In this document: positions 1 to 8,546 of the stretch, one piece after another
Layout: every line of letters begins with the position of its first letter
How positions within the stretch are numbered: position 1 is the first letter of the stretch
Assembly (NCBI GenBank): GCA_023411575.1
Contig: JAEYOP010000016.1
Location: 124,001 to 188,000, forward strand
Source of the DNA: Bacillota bacterium
GTDB lineage: Bacteria > Bacillota > Clostridia > Acetivibrionales > DTU013
Length of the DNA stretch: 64,000 nucleotides
Direction of reading: 5' to 3'
Notes under the pieces: model-generated
What the model was told of the DNA's origin: nothing
Databases searched by the model: none
Seen by the model: only the letters and a program-made list of their open reading frames with translations
Translations under genes and position numbers: made by a program

Positions 1-675
1 AATGGTATACAGGTGTTCGCTTTGCAAAAAGATCAGCGGATTCTGAAAATCATTCCAGGTCCATACGAATTTCAGCATGATCAGGGTCACGATCGCCGGC
101 TTGGTCATCGGCAGGATGATCCGCAGGAAAGTCTTGCCGTGCCCGGCCCCGTCAATTCTGGCGGATTCGGACAGGGATTCGGGGATGGACATCATGTACT
201 GCTTCAGCAGGAACATCCCGTAAATGCTGAAGGAGCCGACCAGAACCAGACCGAGATGGGTGTCGAAAAGCTTGAACCACCGGAATACCATGAACTTCGG
301 AACAATCGTCACCTGGTCCGGTATCATCATCATGCTGAGATAGACCAGGAACAGAGCATCCCTGAATTTGAACCGGATCTTTGAAAAGGCGTAGGCGCCC
401 AGCGCGGAAACGGTAACCTGTGCAAGCGTGGTCAGAATGGTCACCTTTATGGAGTTCAGATAAAACAGGGGAAAGCTGTACCGCCCACTCCAAACCTCCA
501 TATAATTGCTTATGGCATTCCACTTCTTGGGGATCCACTCCACCGGAAATTTGAACACGTCGATTTCAAATTTGAACGAAGCGGACAACATCCACAAAAA
601 AGGGAGCGTCATGGTTAAAGCGATCAAAGACAAGCCGATTGTTGCCAATATTTTTAAAACCTTCTCTTTTGACAT
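1..675 (-). CDS. Carbohydrate ABC transporter permease, MalG type (partial, 3' end off the window)
   Basis: Inner-membrane subunit of a binding-protein-dependent sugar importer. The frame is open from an ATG at 675 to the left edge, giving 225 codons without a stop, so the C-terminus is missing. An AGGGTGGG ribosome site precedes the ATG. The N-terminus starts with a short basic stretch and a hydrophobic helix (IGLSLIALTMTLPFLWML). The cytoplasmic EAA loop that contacts the ATPase is visible as ESARIDGAGHGKTFLRIILP, followed by a further membrane segment with WTWNDFQNP, typical of MalG-type subunits. The gene lies 13 bases after the MalF-type permease and is surely co-transcribed with it and with the upstream YesM/YesN-type pair. 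The substrate is not readable from this part; a plant-wall oligosaccharide is likely by context. Confidence 0.95.
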   Translation of the reverse strand, partial: MSKEKVLKILATIGLSLIALTMTLPFLWMLSASFKFEIDVFKFPVEWIPKKWNAISNYMEVWSGRYSFPLFYLNSIKVTILTTLAQVTVSALGAYAFSKIRFKFRDALFLVYLSMMMIPDQVTIVPKFMVFRWFKLFDTHLGLVLVGSFSIYGMFLLKQYMMSIPESLSESARIDGAGHGKTFLRIILPMTKPAIVTLIMLKFVWTWNDFQNPLIFLQSEHLYTI

Positions 676-688
676 AATTCCCACCCTT

Positions 689-1588
689 TTAATCGTAAGT
701 GACCCATCTTTTTTGGCCGATCCATTGTATTATGGTGACGATGAATATGATGACAAACATGGCCCAGGCTGCGGCGCTGGCAAAGCCCATATCATAGAAC
801 TGGAACGCTTCGCGGTAGATGTACAGGGCCAGCACCGTCGTCGATGTCCCCGGACCGCCCTGGGTCAATACCTGTACCTGGTCGAACACCTTGAAGGAAT
901 TGATGATGCCCATGATCACCAGGAAAAACGTCGTAGGGGAAACCATGGGGATGGTGATTTTGAAAAATTTCGTCAGTGGGCCGGCGCCGTCAATATTCGC
1001 CGCCTCGTACAGGTCGGAGGAAATTGCGGTCAGGCCCGCCATATAGACAACGATGTTGTACCCCAGGTTCTGCCAGATGTACATGCCTATCAGTGCCGGG
1101 AGCGCCCAGTGCACATCCGCAAGCCAGTTGGGCGCGTTCTGTATCCCTACGCTTTTCAGGAACTGGTTTACGGGACCGTATGTAGGCTGCAGGATAATCG
1201 ACCACACCATGGCCACCGCCACGGCGCTGGAGATATACGGCAGAAAGAACAATACCCTCAGGGTGTTTTTGCCATATACGCTTTTGTTCAGTACGACGGC
1301 AAGAACCAAAGCGGCGGCCACGCCTATGCAAACGGTTGCAGCCGTAAAAATGAGGCTGTTTTTCATGGAATCGGTAAACCAGACATCCCTCATGATGGAC
1401 TTGAAGTTTTCAAACCCGACAAAATCAATATTGGCGAAGCCCCCTGCCAGATTCCACTTGCACAGGCTCAGGAACAGGGAAAACAGCACCGGGAACAGGA
1501 AGAAAACTGCAAATCCAAGAAAACTTGGAAGGATAAACAAATAGCCTGCAACATTTTCGATAAAAGCCTGCTTTCTTCTTATCTTCAC
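689..1588 (-). CDS. Carbohydrate ABC transporter permease, MalF type
   Basis: Membrane subunit that pairs with the downstream MalG-type permease. About 299 residues with six predicted membrane segments, beginning with GYLFILPSFLGFAVFFLFPV. The EAA loop reads YEAANIDGAGPLTKFFKITI, with LTQGGPGTSTT shortly after, a common motif in MalF/UgpA-type subunits. I chose the GTG at 1588 because AGAAGGG sits 8 bases upstream. An in-frame ATG at 1630 would add 14 residues but has no ribosome site. No ATPase gene is present, which is usual for Firmicutes sugar importers sharing an MsmX-like ATPase. Family assignment is firm; substrate is unknown. Confidence 0.94.
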   Translation of the reverse strand: MKIRRKQAFIENVAGYLFILPSFLGFAVFFLFPVLFSLFLSLCKWNLAGGFANIDFVGFENFKSIMRDVWFTDSMKNSLIFTAATVCIGVAAALVLAVVLNKSVYGKNTLRVLFFLPYISSAVAVAMVWSIILQPTYGPVNQFLKSVGIQNAPNWLADVHWALPALIGMYIWQNLGYNIVVYMAGLTAISSDLYEAANIDGAGPLTKFFKITIPMVSPTTFFLVIMGIINSFKVFDQVQVLTQGGPGTSTTVLALYIYREAFQFYDMGFASAAAWAMFVIIFIVTIIQWIGQKRWVTYD

Positions 1589-1697
1589 TGGATCAACCCT
1601 TCTTTTGCACTGAAAATTGAGACGACTCATCAGCTAGCTTATATCTCTATTCTAACTTGCGGCGGTATAAAAGAAATGTCCTGATATGACTTGTTAT

Positions 1698-3314
1698 TCA
1701 ACTTTCATTACAAATTCCGTAAGGCTGGGACCGGCGGGCCTTGTTCCGAATATCCCCCGGCGTCTTGCCCGTGATCTTTTTATAGACGCGGTAAAAATAG
1801 CTTATGCTTTCAATCCCGACCGCTTCTACGATCTCCTCGATCGATAATGCGGAATTGCCGAGAAGCTCCGTAGCGACTTCCATTCTCCTTTTGACCAGGT
1901 AATCCGAAAAGCTCAGCCCGACTTCATTTTTAAACAGCCTGCTGAAATAGTTGGTGTTCATGCTGACCAGGCCGGCCATGCTCTCGCAGCTAATTTCTTC
2001 ATTTATGTGGGAATTGATATACTCGACGACCTTGTTGATTTCCGGGCGTGAAGCAATATTTCTGGCCTCGCCCAGCTTTCCAAAAACATACTCCATGGCT
2101 CTGGCCGTGATCTTTTTATACCTTCCGAGGGTATCGCCCCGGATTTGAAAAGGCTCCATATTGATTTCGTAGTTTGAAAAGGCCGCTTCCATATCGATGA
2201 AAAGCCGTCTCAGCAAGGTCCTGATCTCCCTGGGCGCGTACCTCTCGGCGGAAATCCTTTCGAATAGGCTCTCAATGCACCCGGAAAGCTCCTTGTGCCT
2301 CCGCATGCTCAAAAATCCTTTTAAGGCGGGCCCGAATTCCATATATAAATCGCTGGCACTCTTGCCGGCAAACTTCACGCCTTCCGTTATGACATGACCG
2401 GGGCCCTCGAAAAAATAGGCCGCGCGGAGGGCTTCCACCTCATCCGCCGCTTTTTTCAAATCCATGATATCCCCATACACGCCGCTGAAGCAGACGGATA
2501 ACCAGAACTTCAAAACCGACTGCACATTTTCCTGGATCTGCCCCGCCAGGGAGAGGATTTTCTGCTTGATCCGCACTTCGGACGTATTGTCCCAATACAG
2601 GAAAGCGAACGCATTCCTTCCATAGGGAAAGACGTTGATCCCTTCCTCCGCGGTTACGGTTTCTTCCATAACATTCAAAATGCTTAGCCGGAATAATTCT
2701 TCCTCCGGGATGGGGCTCTGCCGTAAAACCTCTTCCATGTCGTCCACGAAGCAGGACACCAGCCTGAAATTTCCGGCCGGCAGCAGAATGCCGCTCACCG
2801 CCGCCCTGTTGCGGACCTCTTCCCGGTCCGCCACATGATTGCCCATGATATCCGTATAAAACTTTTCCAGGATCACGTACTTGTTGATGTTGCGCTCCCG
2901 GTACGCTTTGTGCAGGTATTCCCTTTTTTCCCGTTCGGCCTGCAGCTTCGCCTTCAGCTTGTTGACCACCCGGATGAGCTCCTCCTCCGTCAGGGTGTGT
3001 TTGAGGATATACTCGTCCGCCTCCAGCCGGATTGCTTCCTTTGCGAAGCTGAAGTCCTCGTGGCAGCTGATGATGATGCTTTTGATATCCGGCTTGAATT
3101 TTTTCGCCTCCCGGATCAATTCCAGGCCGTCCATGACCGGCATGGTGATATCGGTTATCACCACGTCGGGCAGGATGGACGATATCATGTTCAACGCATC
3201 CAGCCCGCTTTCCGCGGTGCCCGCTATCGTAAAGCCGTAATCCTCCCAGCGAATGATATTCGTCAATCCCTGAAGCATTTCAATATCGTCATCCACAATC
3301 AACGTCTTTATCAT
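1698..3314 (-). CDS. YesN-type response regulator with AraC DNA-binding domain
   Basis: A 538-residue transcription factor of the two-component class that controls sugar-uptake operons in Firmicutes. Residues 1-120 form a receiver domain with the acidic pocket VDDD (8-10), phospho-acceptor D55 in ITDITMPVMDG, and the conserved K in ILKHT. A long helical middle region without a family I recognise follows. The last 100 residues hold two AraC helix-turn-helix units (INEEISCESMAGLVSMNTNY and SIEEIVEAVGIESISYFYRV). The gene overlaps the 3' end of the upstream sensor kinase by 26 bases, which implies translational coupling and a cognate pair. The permease genes lie directly downstream, so it probably activates its own operon. 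The inducing sugar is not evident. Confidence 0.95.
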   Translation of the reverse strand: MIKTLIVDDDIEMLQGLTNIIRWEDYGFTIAGTAESGLDALNMISSILPDVVITDITMPVMDGLELIREAKKFKPDIKSIIISCHEDFSFAKEAIRLEADEYILKHTLTEEELIRVVNKLKAKLQAEREKREYLHKAYRERNINKYVILEKFYTDIMGNHVADREEVRNRAAVSGILLPAGNFRLVSCFVDDMEEVLRQSPIPEEELFRLSILNVMEETVTAEEGINVFPYGRNAFAFLYWDNTSEVRIKQKILSLAGQIQENVQSVLKFWLSVCFSGVYGDIMDLKKAADEVEALRAAYFFEGPGHVITEGVKFAGKSASDLYMEFGPALKGFLSMRRHKELSGCIESLFERISAERYAPREIRTLLRRLFIDMEAAFSNYEINMEPFQIRGDTLGRYKKITARAMEYVFGKLGEARNIASRPEINKVVEYINSHINEEISCESMAGLVSMNTNYFSRLFKNEVGLSFSDYLVKRRMEVATELLGNSALSIEEIVEAVGIESISYFYRVYKKITGKTPGDIRNKARRSQPYGICNES

Positions 3315-5097
3315 CCGAACGCTCCTCTTTCCCGCCCTCCGCCGGCAGTTCTATTTCCGCAGAAGTCCCCTGCCCTTTGCCGCCCGACAGCTTTAAGCCG
3401 TATTTTTCCCCAAAATAGAGCTTGATCCGCTCATCCACATTCTTGATCCCGATGCCCGAAAACTTAAACCGTCCCGCGTCCTCCCCCTTTAACCCGGAGT
3501 CCGTGTCTAGGCCCGTCCCGTTATCCTTGACACGGAGCAGGACAAGCCCGTCCTGTTTCATTCCCGTAATTTCGATCACGCCCCCGTAGGTGATCCCTTC
3601 GAAGCCATGAATGATGGAATTCTCCACCAGGGGCTGCAGTAAAAGCTTGGGAATCCTGTACTGCCGTACTTCCTCCTCTACGTCGCAGAAAAGCTGGAAC
3701 TCAACCGAATGCCGCATTTGAAAGATCGCCGAATAATTCTTCAGGTTTTCGATCTCCTCTTCGACGGTGATCATCTCATCCCCCTTGACGATGGTCATCC
3801 GGAGGAGGTTGGACAGGGCGAGAACCATGTCCGCCGCCTTTTTGACATTGTTGTTGATCGCCGCCCATCGCACCGCATTCAGGGTGTTAAACAAAAAATG
3901 GGGACTGATCTGGGCCTGGAGGGATTTCAGCTCGGCGGCCCTTTTCTTTCTTTCCTGGTCCAGGTTCTCCTGCATCAGCGTCTTTATGTTTTTCCGCATG
4001 ATGTTGAAGCTTTCTTCCAGGATCCCGACCTCGTCCTTCCTTTTGCCGATCTGGTCCCCGTAAGGGCTCTCCAGGTCGGTTTTGAGCATCAGGCCGGCAA
4101 GCTTGCTCAAGGGCTTGGAAATATTCCGGGCAATCACCGCCGAAATGCACATGAAGAGCAATATAAAAACGCCGTTTATGATCAGCAGCCGATTTCGGAC
4201 ATTCCCCAGCTGCCGGGTTATGGCATCATAGGACTTGATGTCCACAACCTTCCAATTTCGTATGGTGTTATAGGAAAGAACCGATTTATCCCTCTTTGCA
4301 TCGTCTATCACAAAATAACCTTTTTGCTCTTCCGGGAATACGCAGTCGCAGATGTTCTTGAACGGCTGATTCAGCCACTCCTTTATCGTCGATGCGACCA
4401 CCACCATATGCTCGTCCAGGATCACTCTTTTCTGCAGCTGGTTTTCCGTCGTCATCAGCCTGCTGACCTCATCCTCCGGCACACTTATGACAAAGGTCCC
4501 GTATTGTTTGTCCCCCGCTGTATTATAAATGTTTTTGACAAGAGTCATCACATACGGATGCAGGATGGCCTCGCCGTCTATGTAGTTTTTCTCTATTCCC
4601 CTCCAGCTGAGACTGGCCTTTATATCGGAGGCGTTTCCGGGCATATACCGGTTCAGGTAGGAATCGGAGAAGGTTCCTTCATAAGTCCAATTGGTGTACT
4701 TTTGGCCGGATAGCGTAATAATGGTTATGTAACATTTGGTTCCCATCATATTGAAGGCCATGTTGCTGATAAAGCTGTTGAATTTGTTAATCCGGTTAAG
4801 CCTCTTCAGGTTCCTGTTTTCCGGGTTCGAAAGCGCGGAGGTCTCCAGATCCTCCTTTTCCTGCAGGATCAGTTCCTTTATGCTTTCGTCATCGTTGACG
4901 TACAGGGCGACGGAGGCCATTTTCTTGAGCAGGCTGTCAATGCTGTTGGATACCAGTTCAATGGAATTCGACGTTTCCGAAGAGATCTGGCTCACGGTCA
5001 GGTCGCTGGCTGTCTTCTGAATGACATAAAAAGAAATCATAAAAGGGACAAAAATAATGATGATAAAAGCGATAATCAGCTTTCTGAATATGTTCAT
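3289..5097 (-). CDS. YesM-type sensor histidine kinase
   Basis: A 602-residue membrane kinase. It has an N-terminal membrane helix, an extracellular sensor region of about 270 residues, a second helix (LLIINGVFILLFMCISAV), a HAMP linker starting ARNISKPLSKLA, and a LytS/YesM-type kinase core. The phospho-accepting His lies near residue 400 in QISPHFLFNTLNAVRWAA. The N box is LVENSIIHGFE and the G boxes are VKDNGTGLD and SGIGIKNVDERI. It overlaps the YesN-type regulator by 26 bases. The extracellular region probably senses either a sugar directly or a loaded binding protein, as inferred for other family members. Family assignment is firm, ligand unknown. Confidence 0.95.
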   Translation of the reverse strand: MNIFRKLIIAFIIIIFVPFMISFYVIQKTASDLTVSQISSETSNSIELVSNSIDSLLKKMASVALYVNDDESIKELILQEKEDLETSALSNPENRNLKRLNRINKFNSFISNMAFNMMGTKCYITIITLSGQKYTNWTYEGTFSDSYLNRYMPGNASDIKASLSWRGIEKNYIDGEAILHPYVMTLVKNIYNTAGDKQYGTFVISVPEDEVSRLMTTENQLQKRVILDEHMVVVASTIKEWLNQPFKNICDCVFPEEQKGYFVIDDAKRDKSVLSYNTIRNWKVVDIKSYDAITRQLGNVRNRLLIINGVFILLFMCISAVIARNISKPLSKLAGLMLKTDLESPYGDQIGKRKDEVGILEESFNIMRKNIKTLMQENLDQERKKRAAELKSLQAQISPHFLFNTLNAVRWAAINNNVKKAADMVLALSNLLRMTIVKGDEMITVEEEIENLKNYSAIFQMRHSVEFQLFCDVEEEVRQYRIPKLLLQPLVENSIIHGFEGITYGGVIEITGMKQDGLVLLRVKDNGTGLDTDSGLKGEDAGRFKFSGIGIKNVDERIKLYFGEKYGLKLSGGKGQGTSAEIELPAEGGKEERSDDKDVDCG

Positions 5098-5250
5098 GCT
5101 TCTATGTATCCCTTCAACGTATGGAAAATCTATCCTGTCGCATCCGCCGCATTGCCGCTCCTTTTCATTTTACAGCAAGCCGCCCGAAATTGCAAAGGAA
5201 AGCACCGCCATAAAGGCTTGCACTAATTTTGCAATTTATAATATCGCTTC

Positions 5251-5279
5251 TTGCATTTGTGAATATATTGTATTATAAT
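5251..5279 (+). promoter_or_regulatory. Sigma-A type promoter of the small cysteine-motif gene
   Basis: TTGCAT at 5251-5256 and a perfect TATAAT at 5274-5279 are separated by 17 bases. The expected transcription start lies about 40 bases before the ATG at 5326. This supports real expression of the 54-residue protein. Confidence 0.65.
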
Positions 5280-5325
5280 TAGTACATTACGGAATGCAAC
5301 ACTGATGCAAAGGAGTGTCGGTATT

Positions 5326-5490
5326 ATGGATTGCAAATACTGTGATTACTTCAAAATGATGAAGGGCCTAAATGAATCATCTGGTTCCGAAAATTTCATT
5401 TGCGAATTTGCAGGCTATGTCTTCCCGGAGGATGTGGAGGAAATGAACATGGAATATCCCTGTTTCAAGGAGAACCAATATCCCAATTAG
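5326..5490 (+). CDS. Small cysteine-motif protein, 54 residues, unknown function
   Basis: I do not recognise a named family. The protein is acidic, has no membrane segment or signal peptide, and has four cysteines: CxxC at positions 3 and 6, then C26 and C46. This spacing suits a small zinc or iron-sulfur site, but that is inference. The ATG at 5326 has AAAGGAG 10 bases upstream and a strong promoter at 5251-5279. An earlier in-frame ATG at 5305 overlaps the ribosome site and is unlikely. The last 26 bases overlap, tail to tail, the 3' end of the hybrid kinase gene on the other strand, so the two transcripts are convergent and complementary at their ends. Confidence 0.7.
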   Translation: MDCKYCDYFKMMKGLNESSGSENFICEFAGYVFPEDVEEMNMEYPCFKENQYPN

Positions 5491-8260
5491 CCCCTCCTAT
5501 CCATTTGCGGATGACATACCCCAAAACCTCCAGATCCAGCGGCTTTGAAACATAGTCGTCCATTCCGGCGCCGATGCATCGGTCCCTGTCGCTGTTCATG
5601 GCATACGCCGTTAAAGCAATAATGGGCACATGCTTTTTGTTAAAATCCATGGTCCGGATTTTTCGAGTCGTTTCAAATCCATCCATCAGAGGCATCTGGA
5701 TATCCATCAGGATCAAATCGAAGGCTTGCTCCCGGTAGGCTTCTATCGCCTTGAAGCCATTTTCGGCCACCGTAATCGAGTATCCCAGGTTTCTCATGAA
5801 TTTCGAAAGCACCAACTGGTTGACCTCATCGTCTTCCACCACCAGGATTTTCACCCCCGGATTGCTCAGAACAGGCAATGGACCCTTTCCGCTCCTGAAA
5901 TCCGCCTGGCTTGCGGTCAGGGCGTCCGCCGAAAACGGGATGGAAAAGAAAAATTTGCTTCCGACCCCGACCGTGCTTTCCACCCCGATTTCTCCGCCCA
6001 TCATGGTGACAAGCCCTTTGGTGATCGCAAGCCCCAGCCCTGTTCCGCCGTATTTTTTGCTATAGGAGGAATCCACCTGCACGAAGCTGTGGAAAAGCTT
6101 GGCGATGTTTTCCGGAGAAATCCCGATTCCCGTGTCTTCTACCGTAAACCGGAGCTCATTCTCCTTTCCCCGGCGCTCCCTTTCGATGGTCACCTTGATT
6201 TTCCCGTTTTGAGTAAACTTCACGGCGTTGCCGATCAGGTTGGATAAAACCTGCCTTAGCCGCAAAGCGTCCCCGTTCAATCTCGCGGGTACATCCAGCT
6301 TCACCGCCGTTTCGAACAGGTTGTTCCGCTCTTTGGCCGGTGCGCTGAACAATTCCAGCACGTCCTTCAAAACCTCATGGATCGAAAAAGGCTTGTTCTC
6401 TATCTTTAAATTGCCCGACTCCACCCTGGTAATGTCCAGGATATCCTGAATGATCGCCAATAAGGCGTCCGCAGACTTTTGCGCCAGTTCCAGGCATTCG
6501 TCGCTTTCTTCTTTTGTGTCGGATATCTGGGCCAGCTGGATCATCCCGAGCATCCCGTTCATGGGCGTCCGGATTTCATGGCTCATATTGGCAAGGAACA
6601 TGCTCTTCGCCGCATTTGCAGCTTCGGCCTGCTCCTTCGCGATCTTGAGCGAGTCCTCATATTCCTTGAATTTTGTATAATCCTGTGCAATTCCGATGCT
6701 GCGGAGCGCTCTCCCGTCATTGTCGCTCACCAGATAGCTTTTCGAGCGGATCCAGCGGACCTCCCCGTCGGGGCATACGATCCGGTATTCGCGGATTCTG
6801 CTGCTGCCCGGCATGCTCAGTTCTTCCGCATAGCTCTCTTCGAAGCCGTTCCGGTCTTCCGGGTGGATGGTGTCGAGCAGCAGATGGGTTCCGTTCAGCA
6901 ATTCCTCGCAGGGCCTTTTCCACACCACCTCATAGGCCGGGCTGACATAGACGGTTTTATCCCCTTCCCGGATCCAGAATACCTCGTCAATGGTTTCCGC
7001 AATCTCCCGGAACCGCTTCTCGCTGTTTTTGATCAGCAGCTCGTTCCGCTTCCTTTCCGAAATATCCCGGATGATGCTTATAATGATCGGCTGGCCGTTG
7101 TGAATGAGGGTCTGCGAACTGACGTCCACCAAAAACGGGGAACCGTCCTTTCGCACATGGGTGGTTTCAAAGCTGATCCCCTTTTCCCTCGCCTCTTTTA
7201 TCTGGCCGTCGAACAGGTGCCGTTCATCCCGGTGCCTCAAATCCCGGACATTCATCCGGGTCAGCTCCTGGTACGAGTAACCGTACGCTTTGACCGCCGA
7301 CTGGTTGGCCTCGATAATATCCCCTTCGTAATTGAAGAAGAGAATGATGTCCTTTATTTTATGAAACAGCAGGCCGTATTTCTGTTCGATTTCACGGGCC
7401 TTTTCCGAATCGGTGACATCCTCCAGCACGCCAAGCACCTTGGTGGGGATCCCCCGGGAATCGAACTCGAGGACCGCGTTGGAATGGATGGATTTCACCA
7501 GTCCGTCGCCGGGCCGGATGATTTTAAAGACGACATCATAGGGTTCCCCCTTCTCGACCAGCTTTTTCAGCGCCTCATCCATCATGGGCCTGTCTTCCTT
7601 GACCACAATGTTCTGGACAAGCTGCAGCGGAAGGAGGTGGGAACGGAACGGGATGCCGTATATCCGGAAGGCTTCTTCGGAAGCCCAGACCTCCCCGCTT
7701 TCCAGATCGATCTCCCAATTGCCCACCTGTGCAATGGCCTGGGCTCTGGCCAGTCTGTCTTCGTTTTGCTTTATGGTCCTGCTGTACGTATTGATCGTGT
7801 CAAACTGCATGCGCAGCTCTTCCTCCGTAGCCGTCAGCTCCTCGTATAAAGCGGTTATCTCGTCCTTGTCCTTCACAAGCTCCTGCTCTATTGCTTTCAG
7901 ATCCGTAACATCATTGAACAGCAGCGCGAAAAAACCGTCGTCCGCAAAATCGATCCGGACGGCAAACCATTTCTCCTGCGTCCGGAAATATTGAAAATAT
8001 CCTGTTCTCATATTGGCCAGGACATTTTTATAAAGCTCCCTCCAGCTATCCTTCTCCCGGAAGAGCTCGGAAACCCGCCCGCCAAGAATACGATCCCGAT
8101 CAAGCCCGACCAGGTTTTCGAAGGCCTCGTTGGCTTCCGTGAAAACGCCGTCGGCAGGCTGGCCTTCCGGGCCGACAAGGAGCTGATGATAAGCGCACCC
8201 GTTATGCATTTTATAGAAGACTGATTTGATAAAGTTCCCAGAATACATTCGCGTTTCCAT
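5465..8260 (-). CDS. Multi-PAS hybrid sensor histidine kinase with C-terminal receiver
   Basis: A 931-residue soluble phosphorelay kinase without membrane segments. In order: about four PAS-type sensor domains (roughly residues 20-125, 172-280, 295-405 and 415-530) with a coiled coil near 125-170; a HisKA dimerisation domain with the H box FLANMSHEIRTPMNGMLGM near residue 558; an ATPase domain with N box LSNLIGNAVKF and G boxes DTGIGI and GGTGLGLAI; and a receiver with phospho-acceptor in LILMDIQMPLMDGFE. No partner regulator or phosphotransfer protein lies next to it, so it is an orphan. It could feed the sporulation phosphorelay or another distant partner. AAAGGATGG sits 8 bases before a second ATG at 8248, which may be the true start. 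Confidence 0.93.
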   Translation of the reverse strand: METRMYSGNFIKSVFYKMHNGCAYHQLLVGPEGQPADGVFTEANEAFENLVGLDRDRILGGRVSELFREKDSWRELYKNVLANMRTGYFQYFRTQEKWFAVRIDFADDGFFALLFNDVTDLKAIEQELVKDKDEITALYEELTATEEELRMQFDTINTYSRTIKQNEDRLARAQAIAQVGNWEIDLESGEVWASEEAFRIYGIPFRSHLLPLQLVQNIVVKEDRPMMDEALKKLVEKGEPYDVVFKIIRPGDGLVKSIHSNAVLEFDSRGIPTKVLGVLEDVTDSEKAREIEQKYGLLFHKIKDIILFFNYEGDIIEANQSAVKAYGYSYQELTRMNVRDLRHRDERHLFDGQIKEAREKGISFETTHVRKDGSPFLVDVSSQTLIHNGQPIIISIIRDISERKRNELLIKNSEKRFREIAETIDEVFWIREGDKTVYVSPAYEVVWKRPCEELLNGTHLLLDTIHPEDRNGFEESYAEELSMPGSSRIREYRIVCPDGEVRWIRSKSYLVSDNDGRALRSIGIAQDYTKFKEYEDSLKIAKEQAEAANAAKSMFLANMSHEIRTPMNGMLGMIQLAQISDTKEESDECLELAQKSADALLAIIQDILDITRVESGNLKIENKPFSIHEVLKDVLELFSAPAKERNNLFETAVKLDVPARLNGDALRLRQVLSNLIGNAVKFTQNGKIKVTIERERRGKENELRFTVEDTGIGISPENIAKLFHSFVQVDSSYSKKYGGTGLGLAITKGLVTMMGGEIGVESTVGVGSKFFFSIPFSADALTASQADFRSGKGPLPVLSNPGVKILVVEDDEVNQLVLSKFMRNLGYSITVAENGFKAIEAYREQAFDLILMDIQMPLMDGFETTRKIRTMDFNKKHVPIIALTAYAMNSDRDRCIGAGMDDYVSKPLDLEVLGYVIRKWIGGANWDIGSP

Positions 8261-8463
8261 CCTTTTTTCGCTAAAAATGTTCTGCTGCTTTAGGTTTTAT
8301 TGAAGCAACTTACGTTTTATTGCATGAATTTGAATATATTGTAACAGGTAATATTATCTTATCCATGTATGGATTTTTGTAAATGAATAATCATTGGTTT
8401 CTACCCGGAAAAAGTTCGGCTGTTCATCCTCGTGAAAATCATGACAAAACATATCGAATTCCG

Positions 8464-8492
8464 TTGTAAAATGAGAGGTTTCCCCGTATAAT
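8464..8492 (+). promoter_or_regulatory. Sigma-A type promoter of the chemotaxis receptor gene
   Basis: TTGTAA at 8464-8469 and TATAAT at 8487-8492 with a 17-base spacer, about 55 bases before the ATG at 8547. The rest of the 285-base gap between the divergent kinase and receptor genes is AT-rich, and I see no other clear element in it. Confidence 0.6.
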
Positions 8493-8546
8493 CAAATTAG
8501 GATCGCACTGTGCAGGAACAAGAAAATAGAGCGAGGAGAATGCCTG

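Noticed and set aside
506..1684. 392-codon open frame on the plus strand
   Set aside because: It lies antisense to the two permease genes, is rich in His, Arg and Gln without any domain, and has no ribosome site. It is a shadow of GC-rich coding DNA.
6479..7849. 456-codon plus-strand open frame opposite the hybrid kinase
   Set aside because: The minus-strand frame shows clear PAS and kinase motifs; the opposite frame has none.
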